Origin: Corynebacterium pygosceleis | GTDB lineage: Bacteria > Actinomycetota > Actinomycetes > Mycobacteriales > Mycobacteriaceae | Reading direction: 5' to 3' | DNA length: 64,000 nt | Assembly: GCF_016595275.2 (NCBI RefSeq) | Contig: NZ_JAENIQ020000005.1 | Span: forward strand, 1-64,000 | In this document: in pieces, positions 47,153 to 57,273 of the stretch | Position numbering within the stretch: the stretch's first letter is position 1 | Layout of the letters: each line of letters opens with the position of its first letter | Program-made: the position numbers and the translations under genes | The notes under the pieces: model-generated | What the model was told of the DNA's origin: nothing | The model's database searches: none | The model's input: only the letters and a program-made list of their open reading frames with translations

Positions 47153-50100
47153 TCACCCGGTGGCGCCCGCCCTGTGCCGGGTGATGATCTCGGGTTGTCC
47201 CCTCCGGGCCACCGCCAGTTCCAGCCGGGTCACGGGTGATCCCAGTTGGTCGCCGATGAGGTGTGCGTAGAGCGCCAGTTGCCGGAAGTACTCGTCGACG
47301 GTGGTGGCGCTGAGCCCGGCGTCCGTCTTGTAGTCGAGGATGACCCAGCCGTCGTCGTCGCGGTAGATCAGGTCGACGACACCGTCGACGGTCATGGCCC
47401 CGACGCGCCCTGCGACGGGCAGCTCGCGGTGGTGTTCGCCGGCGAGTGCGCGTCGGATCAGCGGTGACGAGAGGAAACTCTCCGCCGCTGCGCGGACGGA
47501 TGCCGTCTCCCGCTCGCTGAGTCCGCCGAGCCGTGCGGCCCCGGCGGCGAGTTCCCCGACGTCACCGTGTTCGGTGACGCGTTCCATGACCCGGTGCACC
47601 GCTGTCCCGAACGCCGTCCCGTGGTCCTTCGACACGGGTGCCCCGGCGAGCCGGAATCCGGTGGTCGCCGGGTAGTCGTCGGGGAGATCGGTGAAAGCGT
47701 GGTCGCCGTGTGCGAGTCCGGTGACGGCTGCCCTGCCGGGGCGGCTCGTCGCGGCCGACACGGCGGCGTCCACCTCCCGGGTCCTCCGTACGAGATCGTC
47801 CGGGGTGCGGGCGGAGGTGCCTCCCGGGGAGGGGGCGGGAGCGACGTCCGCGAGGCGGGGGAACGTCACCGTCCCGGGGTCGAGCAGTTCGTGCAGGAGG
47901 TGTCCGTAACAGTTCGAGTACGCCTTCCCCGCCTTCGTCAGCTTCGGTTCCACGGGGACGACGAGCACTGATTCGGCGCGGGTCGCCGCGACGTAGAGCA
48001 GGCGGATCCACTCGGACTCCGACGCGGTCTTCTCGTTCCGCGACCAGGTTTCCCAGTCCGGGGTGCGGAGTTCGGGGCAGGTGGCACTCAGGCGCATCGC
48101 CACCCTCCCTGATTCATCCGGGTTCAGTCCGATGTCGGGGGTGTGGTTGGGTTTCTGTCCGCTGAGCCCGGCGAGGATCACCATCGGGAACTCGCGGCCC
48201 TTCGCGCCGTGCACGGTGAGCACCCGGACCGCGTCAACGTCACCCCCGGTGTCGTCGATGACGGGTTCCGCCATCCGGGAACTGGTGACGGCCTGGGTGT
48301 CGGCCCATTCGAGGTAGCCGCGGAGATCGCCGCCGACCTCCCGGCCGTAGTCGTGGGCGTTGTCCCGGACGGTCCGGATCCGGTGGAGCGCCGGGGTCGG
48401 GTCGGGGTGGACTGCGGCGGCGACGGCGTCCATGTTCAGCGCGTCGATGGTCGCGGCGACGGCCCGTCCGACGGGAACCCCGGTGGTTGCGGTGGCGAGT
48501 GCTCCGAGCAGGGCGAGGCCCGCCTCCACCGGTGACGGAGCGGTCGGGCTGTCCCCGTCGTCGGTGCGGTGGTGGGGGAAGAAGCGGTTCCCGTCCTCCC
48601 GCCACCGGACGAGATCTTTGTCGGAGCACCCGAGGAGACTGGTGCGCAGCGCCGCTGCGACGGTGAATTCGTCCGCGGGGTCGGCGATCGCCCGCAGCAC
48701 CGTGTGGAGGTCGACGATCTCGGTGCCCCGGTAGACGAGGGATGAGTTCTCACTGATGTGGGGGATCCCCGCGTCCCGGAGCGCGGACATCGTCGCCCGG
48801 GCGGCCTTGTGCGTCACGGCCAGTACCGCGATGTCCCGCAGTCGGAGGGGCACCGGTTCCTGCTGTCCCTTTCCCCTCGGGTGGTGCAGCCACTGGCCGG
48901 CGAGTGCGGCACGGACGGCGGCGACGATGTCCCTGTTCTCCGCTTCCCCGGGGGTCAGTTCGTCGACGTTGTCCCGGTTGTTGTTCATCACGACGACGCC
49001 ACAGTTCCCGGTGGGGGCGTCGGGGCGTGGACTCAGTTCCGCGAAGGGGACGGTGGGCCGGGTGCCGTCGGCGGTGTCACCGTCCGTGAACAGTTCGCCG
49101 AAGACGTCGTTGACCCAGGTGATGACGGGTGCGGAGGAACGGAAGTTCGTGGTGAGTTCGACGAGTTCCGACTGCCCGGTGGCTGCGGCTTGACGTGCCG
49201 CGAGGTAGGAATCGATGTCGGCGCGCCGGAAACGGTAGATCGACTGTTTCGGGTCACCGACCGTGAACAGTCGTCCCGGGCGTGGATCTCCACCGTCACC
49301 GGCGATCGCCGTGATGATCCGGAGTTGCGCCGGGTCGGTGTCCTGGAACTCGTCGATCAACAGATGCGTGAAACGCCGGTGGAGTTCGTTTCGGACGACA
49401 CCGCGGGTGTCTGCCGCGGTGTCCCGGACGCCCGCCGGTGGCGGGGTGAGCAGACGGTCGGCGACGTAGATCAGGTCGTGGTAGTCGAGGGTGCCGCCGT
49501 TGATCCGACGTTGCGCCGTGGCGAGGACATGGCACGCCATGACGTGTCGCAGAACGGTCACGTGGAACGCGGGTTCCGCATTGTATCTGGCCGTCCACTC
49601 GTCGCCGATGGCCTGGAACCGGTCCCTGGCGTCATCGATGGGGATGTCCCAGTCGGCTTTCCGGCCGCCACGTCCGCGGGAGAATGACGGTGGTTTCAGT
49701 GACTCGGGGGCAGGGTCGTCGTGGGCGAGGAGTTCCTCCGCGTCGTTGAGGCAGGAAGCCACGGTGAGGGCGAACCTGTCTTCGGTGTTCGTGCAGTTCC
49801 GGAGGAGTTCGCGGAGACGCCGGATGTAGTCGTCGACGTCGCGTGCGGTGATCGGTTCAGGCCGGACGAGGGGAGCGTCGATGGTCGGGCCGAGATCACC
49901 CCAGTGCTCGTCCATCCACCGGATGCGGTCCCGCACCGTGTTCAACCAGTCCCCGTGTGCGGAGAGTGCGGTGAGGCTCTCGGCGAACTGCTCTCCGTCC
50001 ACGCGGCAGTTCGGCAACTCCGTGAGGTCCGGTGCGGCTCCGCTGATCGTGTCGTCGCAGAGGGCGAGAAATTCGGCGGCGAGATCGTCGGAGGCGACCA

Positions 50101-50554
50101 GAGCGGTGAAGTCGGATGCGACCTTGATGATCGGCGGGACCCCCGCCTCGAGCGGGTGCAGGGTGATGATGCGCAGGCAGAATGCGTGCAGCGTCTCGAT
50201 GGCCGCGGCCGGGAGTTGTTCGAGTGCGGCCCGGGCGTTGCGGCGTGCGGTGTCGGTGTCGGTGAAGGAGCGGACCGAGATCCCTGAATCGTGCACGCCC
50301 GTCCCGGCGATGGACTCCAGTGCGGTGCGGAGACGTTCCGCCAGTTCACCGGCGGCCTTCTCCGTGAAGGTGATCGCCGCGATGTTGTTGACGGGGACGC
50401 CTTCCTCGACGATGAGGGTGATGAGGCGCTGGACGAGGAGGTGGGTCTTCCCCGATCCGGCGCCGGCCTCGACGAAGAGGTTGACGCCGGTTGCGGTGGT
50501 GATGGTCCGCCGTGCCGCGTCGTCCTGGAGTGTGGGTGTGGTCATCGGGGTCAC
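47153..50554 (-). CDS. UvrD/AddA-like DNA helicase-nuclease
   Basis: A 1,133-residue superfamily 1A helicase fused to a RecB-type nuclease. Walker A is EAGAGSGKTHLLV near residue 32, motif Ia ITFTEKAAGELAER, motif II LLIDEFQDTD near 400, motif III GDPKQSIYRFR, motif IV TNFRSS, motif V VLTVHGAKGREFP and motif VI LLYVAATRAE. The C-terminal nuclease has HxxxE-type VHRVMERV and VDGVVDLIYR...VILDYKT near 1065. It should bind double-strand ends and resect them for recombination. The start ATG 50554 overlaps the stop of the upstream partner gene (ATGA), so the two form one complex. The family is AddA-like rather than AdnA/AdnB, by size and layout; this is inference. Confidence 0.88.
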   Translation of the reverse strand: MTPMTTPTLQDDAARRTITTATGVNLFVEAGAGSGKTHLLVQRLITLIVEEGVPVNNIAAITFTEKAAGELAERLRTALESIAGTGVHDSGISVRSFTDTDTARRNARAALEQLPAAAIETLHAFCLRIITLHPLEAGVPPIIKVASDFTALVASDDLAAEFLALCDDTISGAAPDLTELPNCRVDGEQFAESLTALSAHGDWLNTVRDRIRWMDEHWGDLGPTIDAPLVRPEPITARDVDDYIRRLRELLRNCTNTEDRFALTVASCLNDAEELLAHDDPAPESLKPPSFSRGRGGRKADWDIPIDDARDRFQAIGDEWTARYNAEPAFHVTVLRHVMACHVLATAQRRINGGTLDYHDLIYVADRLLTPPPAGVRDTAADTRGVVRNELHRRFTHLLIDEFQDTDPAQLRIITAIAGDGGDPRPGRLFTVGDPKQSIYRFRRADIDSYLAARQAAATGQSELVELTTNFRSSAPVITWVNDVFGELFTDGDTADGTRPTVPFAELSPRPDAPTGNCGVVVMNNNRDNVDELTPGEAENRDIVAAVRAALAGQWLHHPRGKGQQEPVPLRLRDIAVLAVTHKAARATMSALRDAGIPHISENSSLVYRGTEIVDLHTVLRAIADPADEFTVAAALRTSLLGCSDKDLVRWREDGNRFFPHHRTDDGDSPTAPSPVEAGLALLGALATATTGVPVGRAVAATIDALNMDAVAAAVHPDPTPALHRIRTVRDNAHDYGREVGGDLRGYLEWADTQAVTSSRMAEPVIDDTGGDVDAVRVLTVHGAKGREFPMVILAGLSGQKPNHTPDIGLNPDESGRVAMRLSATCPELRTPDWETWSRNEKTASESEWIRLLYVAATRAESVLVVPVEPKLTKAGKAYSNCYGHLLHELLDPGTVTFPRLADVAPAPSPGGTSARTPDDLVRRTREVDAAVSAATSRPGRAAVTGLAHGDHAFTDLPDDYPATTGFRLAGAPVSKDHGTAFGTAVHRVMERVTEHGDVGELAAGAARLGGLSERETASVRAAAESFLSSPLIRRALAGEHHRELPVAGRVGAMTVDGVVDLIYRDDDGWVILDYKTDAGLSATTVDEYFRQLALYAHLIGDQLGSPVTRLELAVARRGQPEIITRHRAGATG

Positions 50555-53520
50555 TGCTTCCTCGGGGCTGCGGTGGCGGGTGTGGTCGTGTGCGGGCCGG
50601 AGTTGTCCCGGGGCTGGTCGTCGGCGGTGATCCGGAGCGGGTTGAAGCCGCGCGGCGTCAGTGCCTCGGCCGCCCGGTCGTAGTTCGCGGCGCCGAGACG
50701 GAGGTAGTTCGGACGCGGGATGTTTCCCGTGTTTCCGTTCCTGCTCTGGGGTGGGAACACCCCGGAACCGATCAGGTCGTGGAGTGCCAGGAGGGTCGAC
50801 TCCAGATGCTTCAGCACGGTGTCGTCGACGGTGATCGCTGATGTGCGCGGCGAGTCCCGGGGTGTGTGGTCGGTGAAGAACAGGTACCGGGATTCGATGC
50901 CCGGTGGATCGATGTCGGGGAGTTCCACGAGTGGTGCACCCGTGGTGGGGCTCCCCGGTACCTTCAGCCCGGGAAAGAGCGGAGCCGCGTCGAGTGCGGC
51001 ACGGACGGCCGCACCGTAGAGAGCGAGCTGCAGGCGGAGGATCTTCTCGCCGGTGGGGTACGCCTGACTGATCTTCCCGGAGTGGGACTGCTTTCCCGAC
51101 TTGTAGTCGGTGACGCGGAGAACCCGACGTCCGGGGTGGTAATCCAGGCGGTCAACGGAGCCGCGGAACTTCAGGACCGTCCCCCCGGGCAGGGTGATCT
51201 CGAGGGGGTGCGCGGCCGTCGACCCGTCACGGTGCGTGCCGCCGAACGCGAGCTCCGCACCGACCGGCACCCACCCTTCGAGGGCCTCTCTCCGTTCTTC
51301 CTCGAACCAGGCGCCGACCGTGGTGCGCACCTCCGCACGAAAGAGACTCCAGCGCGCACCTTCCCCCGATGCAGGGGCCATCGCGGCGAGTTGTTCGTCG
51401 GTGATGTCGTCCAGCCGGGACCTGGCCCGCACCCAGTCGATGTCCGTGGGCAGGATCGGGCGCGGCGTGGCGTCCAGCCAGGTCTCCCTGGTCCAGAGTT
51501 CGAATATCCGGTGGTAGACGGTTCCCCGGTCGCGGGCGTCGATGCCGGAGTCCGGGGGAGTGTCCTCGAGGATCCGGCAACCGAGGATCCGCTCGATGAG
51601 GAACGTCAGCGGGGACTCCGGGTAACTCTCCAGCGCCGTCGCCGACAGCTCCCGCCGGAACAGATCCGTGGTGAACCCCGGGATCCAGCCGTTGTATTCG
51701 CTGAGAGGCTCCCCGGCTGCGGCACCGGTTTCCCTGGCCCCGATGATGTCCGCGGCCCGACGGATCGTCGGGTCGGGTTCCGCGCCGGAGAGTATCTGCG
51801 CCAGCAACAGTTCCCGAGGGTCGGCGGGGACCGCGACGTCCTCCCCGGAGAGAGCATCGACGAGTCCGCCGGAGACCACCGCCGGGGTGGAGTCGATGAG
51901 GCGGGAGCGGCCGACTCCCCCGGAGCCGTCGCAGTGGCTGCGGGGGTAGCTGACGACCGCGTGCCCGGGGGCCGTGGCGCATGCCCGGTGAAAGACCTCG
52001 ATTCGTGTGTCCTGGATACCTTCCGGTGTCTGACCACGCTGTGCGAAGGTGATGGCGCTGGATTCGTTCACGGATCCGGGAAGTGCCTTCTCCGTGGCGC
52101 CGAGGATGAGGACCGCATCGAGGATCCGCCCCGGTAGATCGTCGATTCCACCGATCGATATCGCGTTGACCGGTGCGTCGACAGGCTGGGGTTCGTCGAG
52201 GAACGTCCGCAGGAGCTCGGTTGCGAGATCGATCCGGAACCGGGGGAGTTGCGCTGTCATGCCGGACAATCCCTCGACGGCCCTGTCGATCGCGGCGAGT
52301 GCCGCCGCACGCTCTGGCCCCTTTCCGGGGCGCAGCTGCGCGGCCACGAGGTCGCGGAGAGCGCCGGTGAACTGATCCCAGGTCGTTGTTTCCCGCAGTG
52401 CGGTGACGCCGTCCCGGAGGGCGAGGACCCACCGTCTCATTCTGTCCGTGTCCGGGTGCCCGTCCGGCTCACCGGAATCGACGTCCGTGACTCTCGGTCT
52501 CTCCCAGTCGGCGAGGACATCGAAACGCTCGGCGCGTCGGGTGACCCGGTCGAAGATGTCCCGGTGGACCGGCTTACCGTCGACCGGGTGCCGGATTGCG
52601 CCGGTGCCGAGAATCGCGGCCAGTTCGCGGCGCGGCAGGACCTGCGGATCGAGTGCCAGGATGCGGAGCAGTGCGCGTACCTCGGGGGCATCCGACCACC
52701 GCAGGTCCGAGAACCCGGTGAAGGGGACGGCGGCCCCGGTCAGTGCGTCGGAGAGTCGGGGCCCGTAGTCCGGGCTGCACCACCCGCAGGCGATCCGGTG
52801 CGGCGGTGTTCCCTCCGCCACGAGCTTCCTGATGTGGCGGACCGCCCGCATCACCTCGTCGTTCTCGTCGCTGCAGGACCACACCACGGGTTCCGGTCGT
52901 TCCCCGGTCGGGCACTGCCCCACGGTGTCGATTCGGAGTGCGTCCAGTTCGTCGAGGAACCACCGTTGGGTGGGGTCCGTGGGAACGACGTCGACGACGA
53001 TGACCGCCGCGTCGTCGGGCGGCGGGGTGAGAGCGTGGAGGCAGGCGTCGTGCCAGGTGAAACAGTCGGGATTCAGGGCACGGACGCGACGCGCCACGTC
53101 GAGGCACGCGCCGGGGAGGAGCCGCCCCTCCGTCCGGTCCCGGAGATGCCCGGGCAGGGAGAGCAGCTCGGTGACGATGGACACCAGTGCGCTCCTCGTC
53201 GCAGGCTGGTCGGCGGTGCCGTACCTGGTGAACTCCGTGTCCGTGTCGGTGAGCAGCCGCATGACCGAGCCGGTGATGCGGGAACGGTCGAGGAGGACAC
53301 GGCCGTCACGACGCTCCGTCACCTCGACCGAGCGACCGAGTATGTACCCGGCGCACGAGGTGACGGTGACTCCGAGGAGAGTGCCGGTGGACGTGAGCTG
53401 CTCCAGGACGTCGCCACGGGCTGTCGGTCCACAGAGGATCGTGACCGGCCGGAGGCGATCGGTGCGGCGGACCTCGGCGATGGCTGCGGCCAGTTGGACT
53501 GCGACGGTGTCTGCACTCAT
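50551..53520 (-). CDS. AddB/RecC-like PD-(D/E)XK nuclease subunit
   Basis: A 989-residue partner of the AddA-like helicase. The N-terminal half is an inactivated helicase: the Walker A position reads VTILCGPTARGD, without the Lys and second Gly. Downstream RIACGWCSPDYGPRL and ISIGGIDDLPGRILDAVLILG follow the AddB/RecC pattern. The C-terminal nuclease is intact: TVYHRIFELWTR, FRGSVDRLDY and VTDYKSGK near residue 800. The four Cys that hold a [4Fe-4S] cluster in Bacillus AddB are not present (one Cys in ILGCRILED, none after the nuclease). ATG 53520 with AAGGATC was chosen; the frame extends 187 codons further without meaning. It is first in the two-gene operon. Confidence 0.82.
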   Translation of the reverse strand: MSADTVAVQLAAAIAEVRRTDRLRPVTILCGPTARGDVLEQLTSTGTLLGVTVTSCAGYILGRSVEVTERRDGRVLLDRSRITGSVMRLLTDTDTEFTRYGTADQPATRSALVSIVTELLSLPGHLRDRTEGRLLPGACLDVARRVRALNPDCFTWHDACLHALTPPPDDAAVIVVDVVPTDPTQRWFLDELDALRIDTVGQCPTGERPEPVVWSCSDENDEVMRAVRHIRKLVAEGTPPHRIACGWCSPDYGPRLSDALTGAAVPFTGFSDLRWSDAPEVRALLRILALDPQVLPRRELAAILGTGAIRHPVDGKPVHRDIFDRVTRRAERFDVLADWERPRVTDVDSGEPDGHPDTDRMRRWVLALRDGVTALRETTTWDQFTGALRDLVAAQLRPGKGPERAAALAAIDRAVEGLSGMTAQLPRFRIDLATELLRTFLDEPQPVDAPVNAISIGGIDDLPGRILDAVLILGATEKALPGSVNESSAITFAQRGQTPEGIQDTRIEVFHRACATAPGHAVVSYPRSHCDGSGGVGRSRLIDSTPAVVSGGLVDALSGEDVAVPADPRELLLAQILSGAEPDPTIRRAADIIGARETGAAAGEPLSEYNGWIPGFTTDLFRRELSATALESYPESPLTFLIERILGCRILEDTPPDSGIDARDRGTVYHRIFELWTRETWLDATPRPILPTDIDWVRARSRLDDITDEQLAAMAPASGEGARWSLFRAEVRTTVGAWFEEERREALEGWVPVGAELAFGGTHRDGSTAAHPLEITLPGGTVLKFRGSVDRLDYHPGRRVLRVTDYKSGKQSHSGKISQAYPTGEKILRLQLALYGAAVRAALDAAPLFPGLKVPGSPTTGAPLVELPDIDPPGIESRYLFFTDHTPRDSPRTSAITVDDTVLKHLESTLLALHDLIGSGVFPPQSRNGNTGNIPRPNYLRLGAANYDRAAEALTPRGFNPLRITADDQPRDNSGPHTTTPATAAPRKQ

Positions 53521-53729
53521 GCGGGGATCCTTGTCGTCGCACCACCGGGATCTGCACCGGAGGTGACGGGGCGGGGACTGCTCGTTACCGGACAGCTTAA
53601 TTGGCTGCGGGACACCACCCTCGGGAATCGAACACAGGTTCTGTTGCGTGTGGGGTGTCCGGCTGAACCCAAGGGGAGGTTCGCGCCCCGGACCTGTGCT
53701 GAAGCGCCCCGCGGATGATTCTGCGCTGC

Positions 53730-53735
53730 TAAGAT
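53730..53735 (+). promoter_or_regulatory. -10 element, leaderless start of proA
   Basis: TAAGAT ends 8 nt before ATG 53744, so proA has its own promoter apart from proB. Confidence 0.5.
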
Positions 53736-53743
53736 TCGGCGGC

Positions 53744-55048
53744 ATGAACCCCGCTGAGAACACCGACACGATCTCCTCCGCCCGAGAGAAGGAACGGGAG
53801 GAGGTCCTGGCCAGGGCCCGTGCCGCGAAGGACGCCTCACGGACGGTCGCGCAGGCGACGACGGACACCAAGAACGCCGTTCTGCTGGCCGCGGCCGAGG
53901 CGCTGGTGGAACGCGCGGATGAGATCCTGGAGGCGAACGCACGCGACATCGCCGCCGGGCGCGACGCGGGGATGAGTGACTCCCTGATCGACCGGCTCTC
54001 CCTCGATGAGGGCCGGATCGCCGGGATGGCGGGCGGTCTGCGGCAGGTCGCCGCCCTCCCGGATCCGGTGGGGGACGTCACCGGGGGAAAGACGCTGCCG
54101 AACGGTATCCGGATGCGTCAGGTCCGGGTGCCGCTCGGGGTGATGGGCATGGTCTACGAGGCGCGCCCCAACGTCACCGTCGACGCCTTCGGCCTCGCCC
54201 TGAAGTCCGGCAACGTCGCGCTCCTGCGCGGGTCGCGGTCCGCCCGCCACTCCAACACCGCACTCGTCGCCGTGCTGCAGGACGTCCTCTCGCGGCAGGG
54301 GCTTCCGTCCGCCGCGGTGCAGCTCCTGCCGTGCGAGACCCATGACAGTGTGCAGGACCTCATCACCGCCCGTGGTCTGGTCGACCTCGTGATCCCGCGT
54401 GGTGGCGCCGGTCTGATCGAGGCCGTGGTCACCGGCGCCACCGTTCCCGCGATCGAGACCGGTACCGGCAACTGCCACGTCTACATCGACGGCGCGGTGG
54501 ACCTGGATCAGGCCATCGCCATCGTCATCAACGGCAAGACCCGGCGCCCGAGCGTCTGCAACGCGACGGAGACGGTGCTTCTCGACGCCGCACTCCCCGA
54601 CGCCGACAAACTGCGTGTCGTGGAGGCGTTGCAGCAGGCCGGCGTCCGGATCCACGGTGACGTGGAGACCCTCGCCGCGTTCGGTGCCGCGGAGGTCGAG
54701 GCCGCGACCGACGCCGACTGGTCGGACGAGTACCTGTCCATGGACATCGCCGTCGGGGTGGTCGACGGTGTCGACGGAGCGGTGGAGCACATCGCACGCT
54801 GGTCGTCGGGACACACCGACGCCATCGTCACCACGAGTATCCGGGCGGCCGACGCCTTCGTCGCGGGAGTGGACTCCGCGGCGGTGATGGTCAACGCCTC
54901 GACCGCGTTCACCGACGGGGAACAGTACGGTTTCGGAGCGGAGATAGGCATCTCCACCCAGAAGCTGCACGCGCGTGGGCCGATGGCGCTGCCCGAGCTC
55001 ACCACCACGAAGTGGGTGCTCACCGGCGACGGACAGACCCGCCCCTGA
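53744..55048 (+). CDS. proA: Gamma-glutamyl phosphate reductase
   Basis: A 434-residue NADPH-dependent aldehyde-dehydrogenase-like enzyme, the second step of proline synthesis. The catalytic Cys is in [15 protein letters not shown] near residue 272; [16 protein letters not shown] near 147 and [10 protein letters not shown] near 220 are family signatures. ATG 53744 is 8 nt from a TAAGAT hexamer. The open frame reaching upstream covers the helicase promoter region and is not coding. It precedes nadD. Confidence 0.95.
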   Translation: MNPAENTDTISSAREKEREEVLARARAAKDASRTVAQATTDTKNAVLLAAAEALVERADEILEANARDIAAGRDAGMSDSLIDRLSLDEGRIAGMAGGLRQVAALPDPVGDVTGGKTLPNGIRMRQVRVPLGVMGMVYEARPNVTVDAFGLALKSGNVALLRGSRSARHSNTALVAVLQDVLSRQGLPSAAVQLLPCETHDSVQDLITARGLVDLVIPRGGAGLIEAVVTGATVPAIETGTGNCHVYIDGAVDLDQAIAIVINGKTRRPSVCNATETVLLDAALPDADKLRVVEALQQAGVRIHGDVETLAAFGAAEVEAATDADWSDEYLSMDIAVGVVDGVDGAVEHIARWSSGHTDAIVTTSIRAADAFVAGVDSAAVMVNASTAFTDGEQYGFGAEIGISTQKLHARGPMALPELTTTKWVLTGDGQTRP

Positions 55049-55052
55049 GTCA

Positions 55053-55085
55053 CGGTGCACCGGAACGGGCCGGTCCGGTGTACCG
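55053..55085 (+). terminator. Hairpin after proA
   Basis: The stem CGGTGCACCGGA / TCCGGTGTACCG (one G-T pair) lies between the proA stop and the nadD -10. Confidence 0.4.
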
Positions 55086-55089
55086 CAGG

Positions 55090-55095
55090 TAGAAT
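55090..55095 (+). promoter_or_regulatory. -10 element, leaderless start of nadD
   Basis: TAGAAT ends 8 nt before ATG 55104. Confidence 0.5.
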
Positions 55096-55103
55096 CTGCG
55101 GCC

Positions 55104-55784
55104 ATGACGACCTCCGCGAAGCAGGGCGACCCACGACCCGGTGCCGCCGTCCCGTCCGAGCCCCGGAGAATAGGGATCATGGGCGGGACCTTCGACCCGA
55201 TCCACAACGGGCACCTCGTGGCCGGCAGTGAGGTCGCTGATCTGCACAACCTCGATCTGGTGGTGTACGTCCCCACGGGGCAGCCCTGGCAGAAGGCCGG
55301 TCGGGAGGTCAGTGAGGCGGAGGACCGGTACCTGATGACGGTCATCGCGACGGCCTCGAATCCCCGTTTCACCGTCTCCCGGGTCGACATCGACCGGGGG
55401 GGAGCGACCTACACCGTGGACACGCTGCGGGACCTGCGCAGGCAGTTCCCCACGGCGGAACTGTTCTTCATCACCGGTGCCGATGCCCTGGCGAAGATCG
55501 TCACGTGGCGGGACTGGGAGGAGATGTTCTCCCTGGCGGAGTTCGTGGGGGTGACCCGCCCCGGGTACGAACTCGACGACGACATCCTCCCGGAGGTCCA
55601 CCGGAAACGTCTGTCCCTGATCGAGATCCCCGCCATGTCCATCTCCTCGACGGACTGCCGTGCGCGTGCCGCGCAGGGAAGGCCCCTCTGGTATCTGGTC
55701 CCCGACGGAATCGTCCAGTACATCGCGAAACGCCAGCTCTACCGGCCGGGTGGTGCGAACGGGGCACTCGACCCCACGCCCTGA
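55104..55784 (+). CDS. nadD: Nicotinate-nucleotide adenylyltransferase
   Basis: A 226-residue enzyme forming deamido-NAD from nicotinate mononucleotide and [15 protein letters not shown] near residue 27 holds the nucleotidyltransferase HxGH site, and [13 protein letters not shown] near 180 the second signature. Residues 1-22 are a disordered extension. The order nadD-rsfS-gpgP(-like) is the same as in M. tuberculosis Rv2421c-Rv2419c. Confidence 0.95.
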   Translation: MTTSAKQGDPRPGAAVPSEPRRIGIMGGTFDPIHNGHLVAGSEVADLHNLDLVVYVPTGQPWQKAGREVSEAEDRYLMTVIATASNPRFTVSRVDIDRGGATYTVDTLRDLRRQFPTAELFFITGADALAKIVTWRDWEEMFSLAEFVGVTRPGYELDDDILPEVHRKRLSLIEIPAMSISSTDCRARAAQGRPLWYLVPDGIVQYIAKRQLYRPGGANGALDPTP

Positions 55785-56010
55785 GGCCGCTCGCCCGGAG
55801 GCGACACCGGGGGTGCGGTCGAGTGGCGTCCCCCACTCCGGTGACCACGGGGGAATGTGCCGTAACGGGCAAACCGTGGGACACTTGAACCCGAGAGTGT
55901 GCATCCGGTGACGATCGACCGATGATCACCGCGACAGTCGGCCCGTTCCCCGGGTACGGTCCGACACGGGTGCACACGAGAAGTACGAAGAATCCCACGG
56001 AAGAGAACCT

Positions 56011-56478
56011 GTGCCTGCAACCACCGCCTCCATCAAGCTCGCCACCGTCGCCGCACTGGCCGCGTCAGAGAAGCTCGCTGAAGAGATCGCCGTCATCGAC
56101 GTGTCCGGTCAGCTCATCATCACCGACTGTTTCGTCATCGCCTCGGCGGCGACGGACCGCCAGGTCGGAGCCATCGTCGACGAGGTTGAGGAGAAGCTCC
56201 GCGAGGTCGGGGCGAAACCGATCCGCCGTGAGGGCGTCCGCGAGGGCCGCTGGGCGCTCCTCGACTACGGCGAGATCGTCGTCCACGTCCAGCGGACCGA
56301 GGAACGGGAGTTCTACGGCCTGGACCGCCTCTGGCGCGACTGCCCCTTCATCGAGGTCGAGGGTATCGAGACCCCGGAACGCCCCGAGACCTGGTCGAAT
56401 GACGTCGATGTCCGCAACGTCGATTCCATCGACGAGATCCCGCTCGCGTCCGAGGAACCTGACGCGAACGAACTGTGA
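56011..56478 (+). CDS. rsfS: Ribosome silencing factor RsfS
   Basis: A 155-residue protein that binds L14 on the 50S subunit and blocks joining of the 30S subunit when nutrients are low. The DUF143 fold shows VIDVSGQLIITDCFVIASAATDRQVGAI, split into two strands, EGVREGRWALLDYGEIVVHV and FYGLDRLW. The acidic C-terminal tail of 40 residues is common in this group. GTG start preceded by GGAAGAGAA. The next start overlaps its stop by 4 nt. Confidence 0.95.
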   Translation: MPATTASIKLATVAALAASEKLAEEIAVIDVSGQLIITDCFVIASAATDRQVGAIVDEVEEKLREVGAKPIRREGVREGRWALLDYGEIVVHVQRTEEREFYGLDRLWRDCPFIEVEGIETPERPETWSNDVDVRNVDSIDEIPLASEEPDANEL

Positions 56479-57185
56479 CCCGTCGACTGGTCCTGCTCCG
56501 GCACGGGCAGACCGACTACAACGCGACCGGCCGGATGCAGGGGCACTATGACTCCCGGCTGTCCGACATCGGTCACGCCCAGGCGCGGGCCGTGGTCGAG
56601 CCGCTGCGTTCCTTCGGGATCACCCGGGTCCTGTCCTCGGATCTGACCCGCGCCCATGACACGGCGACGCCGTTCGCCGAGGCACTCGGTCTGCCCGTCG
56701 AGACGGACCGACGTCTCCGGGAGACGGATCTGGGGGAGTGGCAGGAGAAGACCAGCGTCGAGGTCGATGCCGCGCACCCCGGTGCCCGGGCCATCTGGCG
56801 CCGTGACGTGAACTGGGCCCCGCCCGGGGGCGAGACCCACCTGGAGGTCGGGGCCCGCGCCCGCGAGGTCGTCGACGAGCTGATGCGCACGTACGACGAC
56901 TGGGATTCCGGTGCGGTGCTGCTCGTCGCCCACGGCGGCACACTGAAGGCTCTGACCGCGTCGCTGCTCAACATCGCCCCCGAGCAACTGCCGATACTGA
57001 ACGGGCCGGACAACTGTCACTGGGCGAAACTGACCGCCCGTCCGCCGTTCTACCCGGGGAGCCGTGACGTCCTCGGCGACACCGGGCGGATCATGCCCGA
57101 GGCCATCTTCACCCCGGACAACGTCACGCGTGCCCGCTGGTACCTCGACGTCTGGAACGCGGGAGTGACCTACCCGAGGGACTGA
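56475..57185 (+). CDS. gpgP: Histidine phosphatase, GpgP-type (glucosyl-3-phosphoglycerate phosphatase)
   Basis: A 236-residue phosphoglycerate-mutase-like phosphatase. The phosphohistidine loop is LVLLRHGQTDYN near residue 10 and the second His is in VAHGGTLKAL near 155. By position after rsfS and by resemblance it corresponds to M. tuberculosis Rv2419c, which dephosphorylates glucosyl-3-phosphoglycerate in methylglucose lipopolysaccharide synthesis. The substrate in this organism is inferred; other phosphatases of the family are broad. Start GTG overlaps rsfS. Confidence 0.8.
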   Translation: MTRRLVLLRHGQTDYNATGRMQGHYDSRLSDIGHAQARAVVEPLRSFGITRVLSSDLTRAHDTATPFAEALGLPVETDRRLRETDLGEWQEKTSVEVDAAHPGARAIWRRDVNWAPPGGETHLEVGARAREVVDELMRTYDDWDSGAVLLVAHGGTLKALTASLLNIAPEQLPILNGPDNCHWAKLTARPPFYPGSRDVLGDTGRIMPEAIFTPDNVTRARWYLDVWNAGVTYPRD

Positions 57186-57273
57186 GCCCCTCATTTCGGG
57201 TCCGGAACTCGTCCGGTGCTACGTTTAGGTGAACAAAAAACCTGAACCTTCACCGTGAGGAGTCCGCAGCCCC

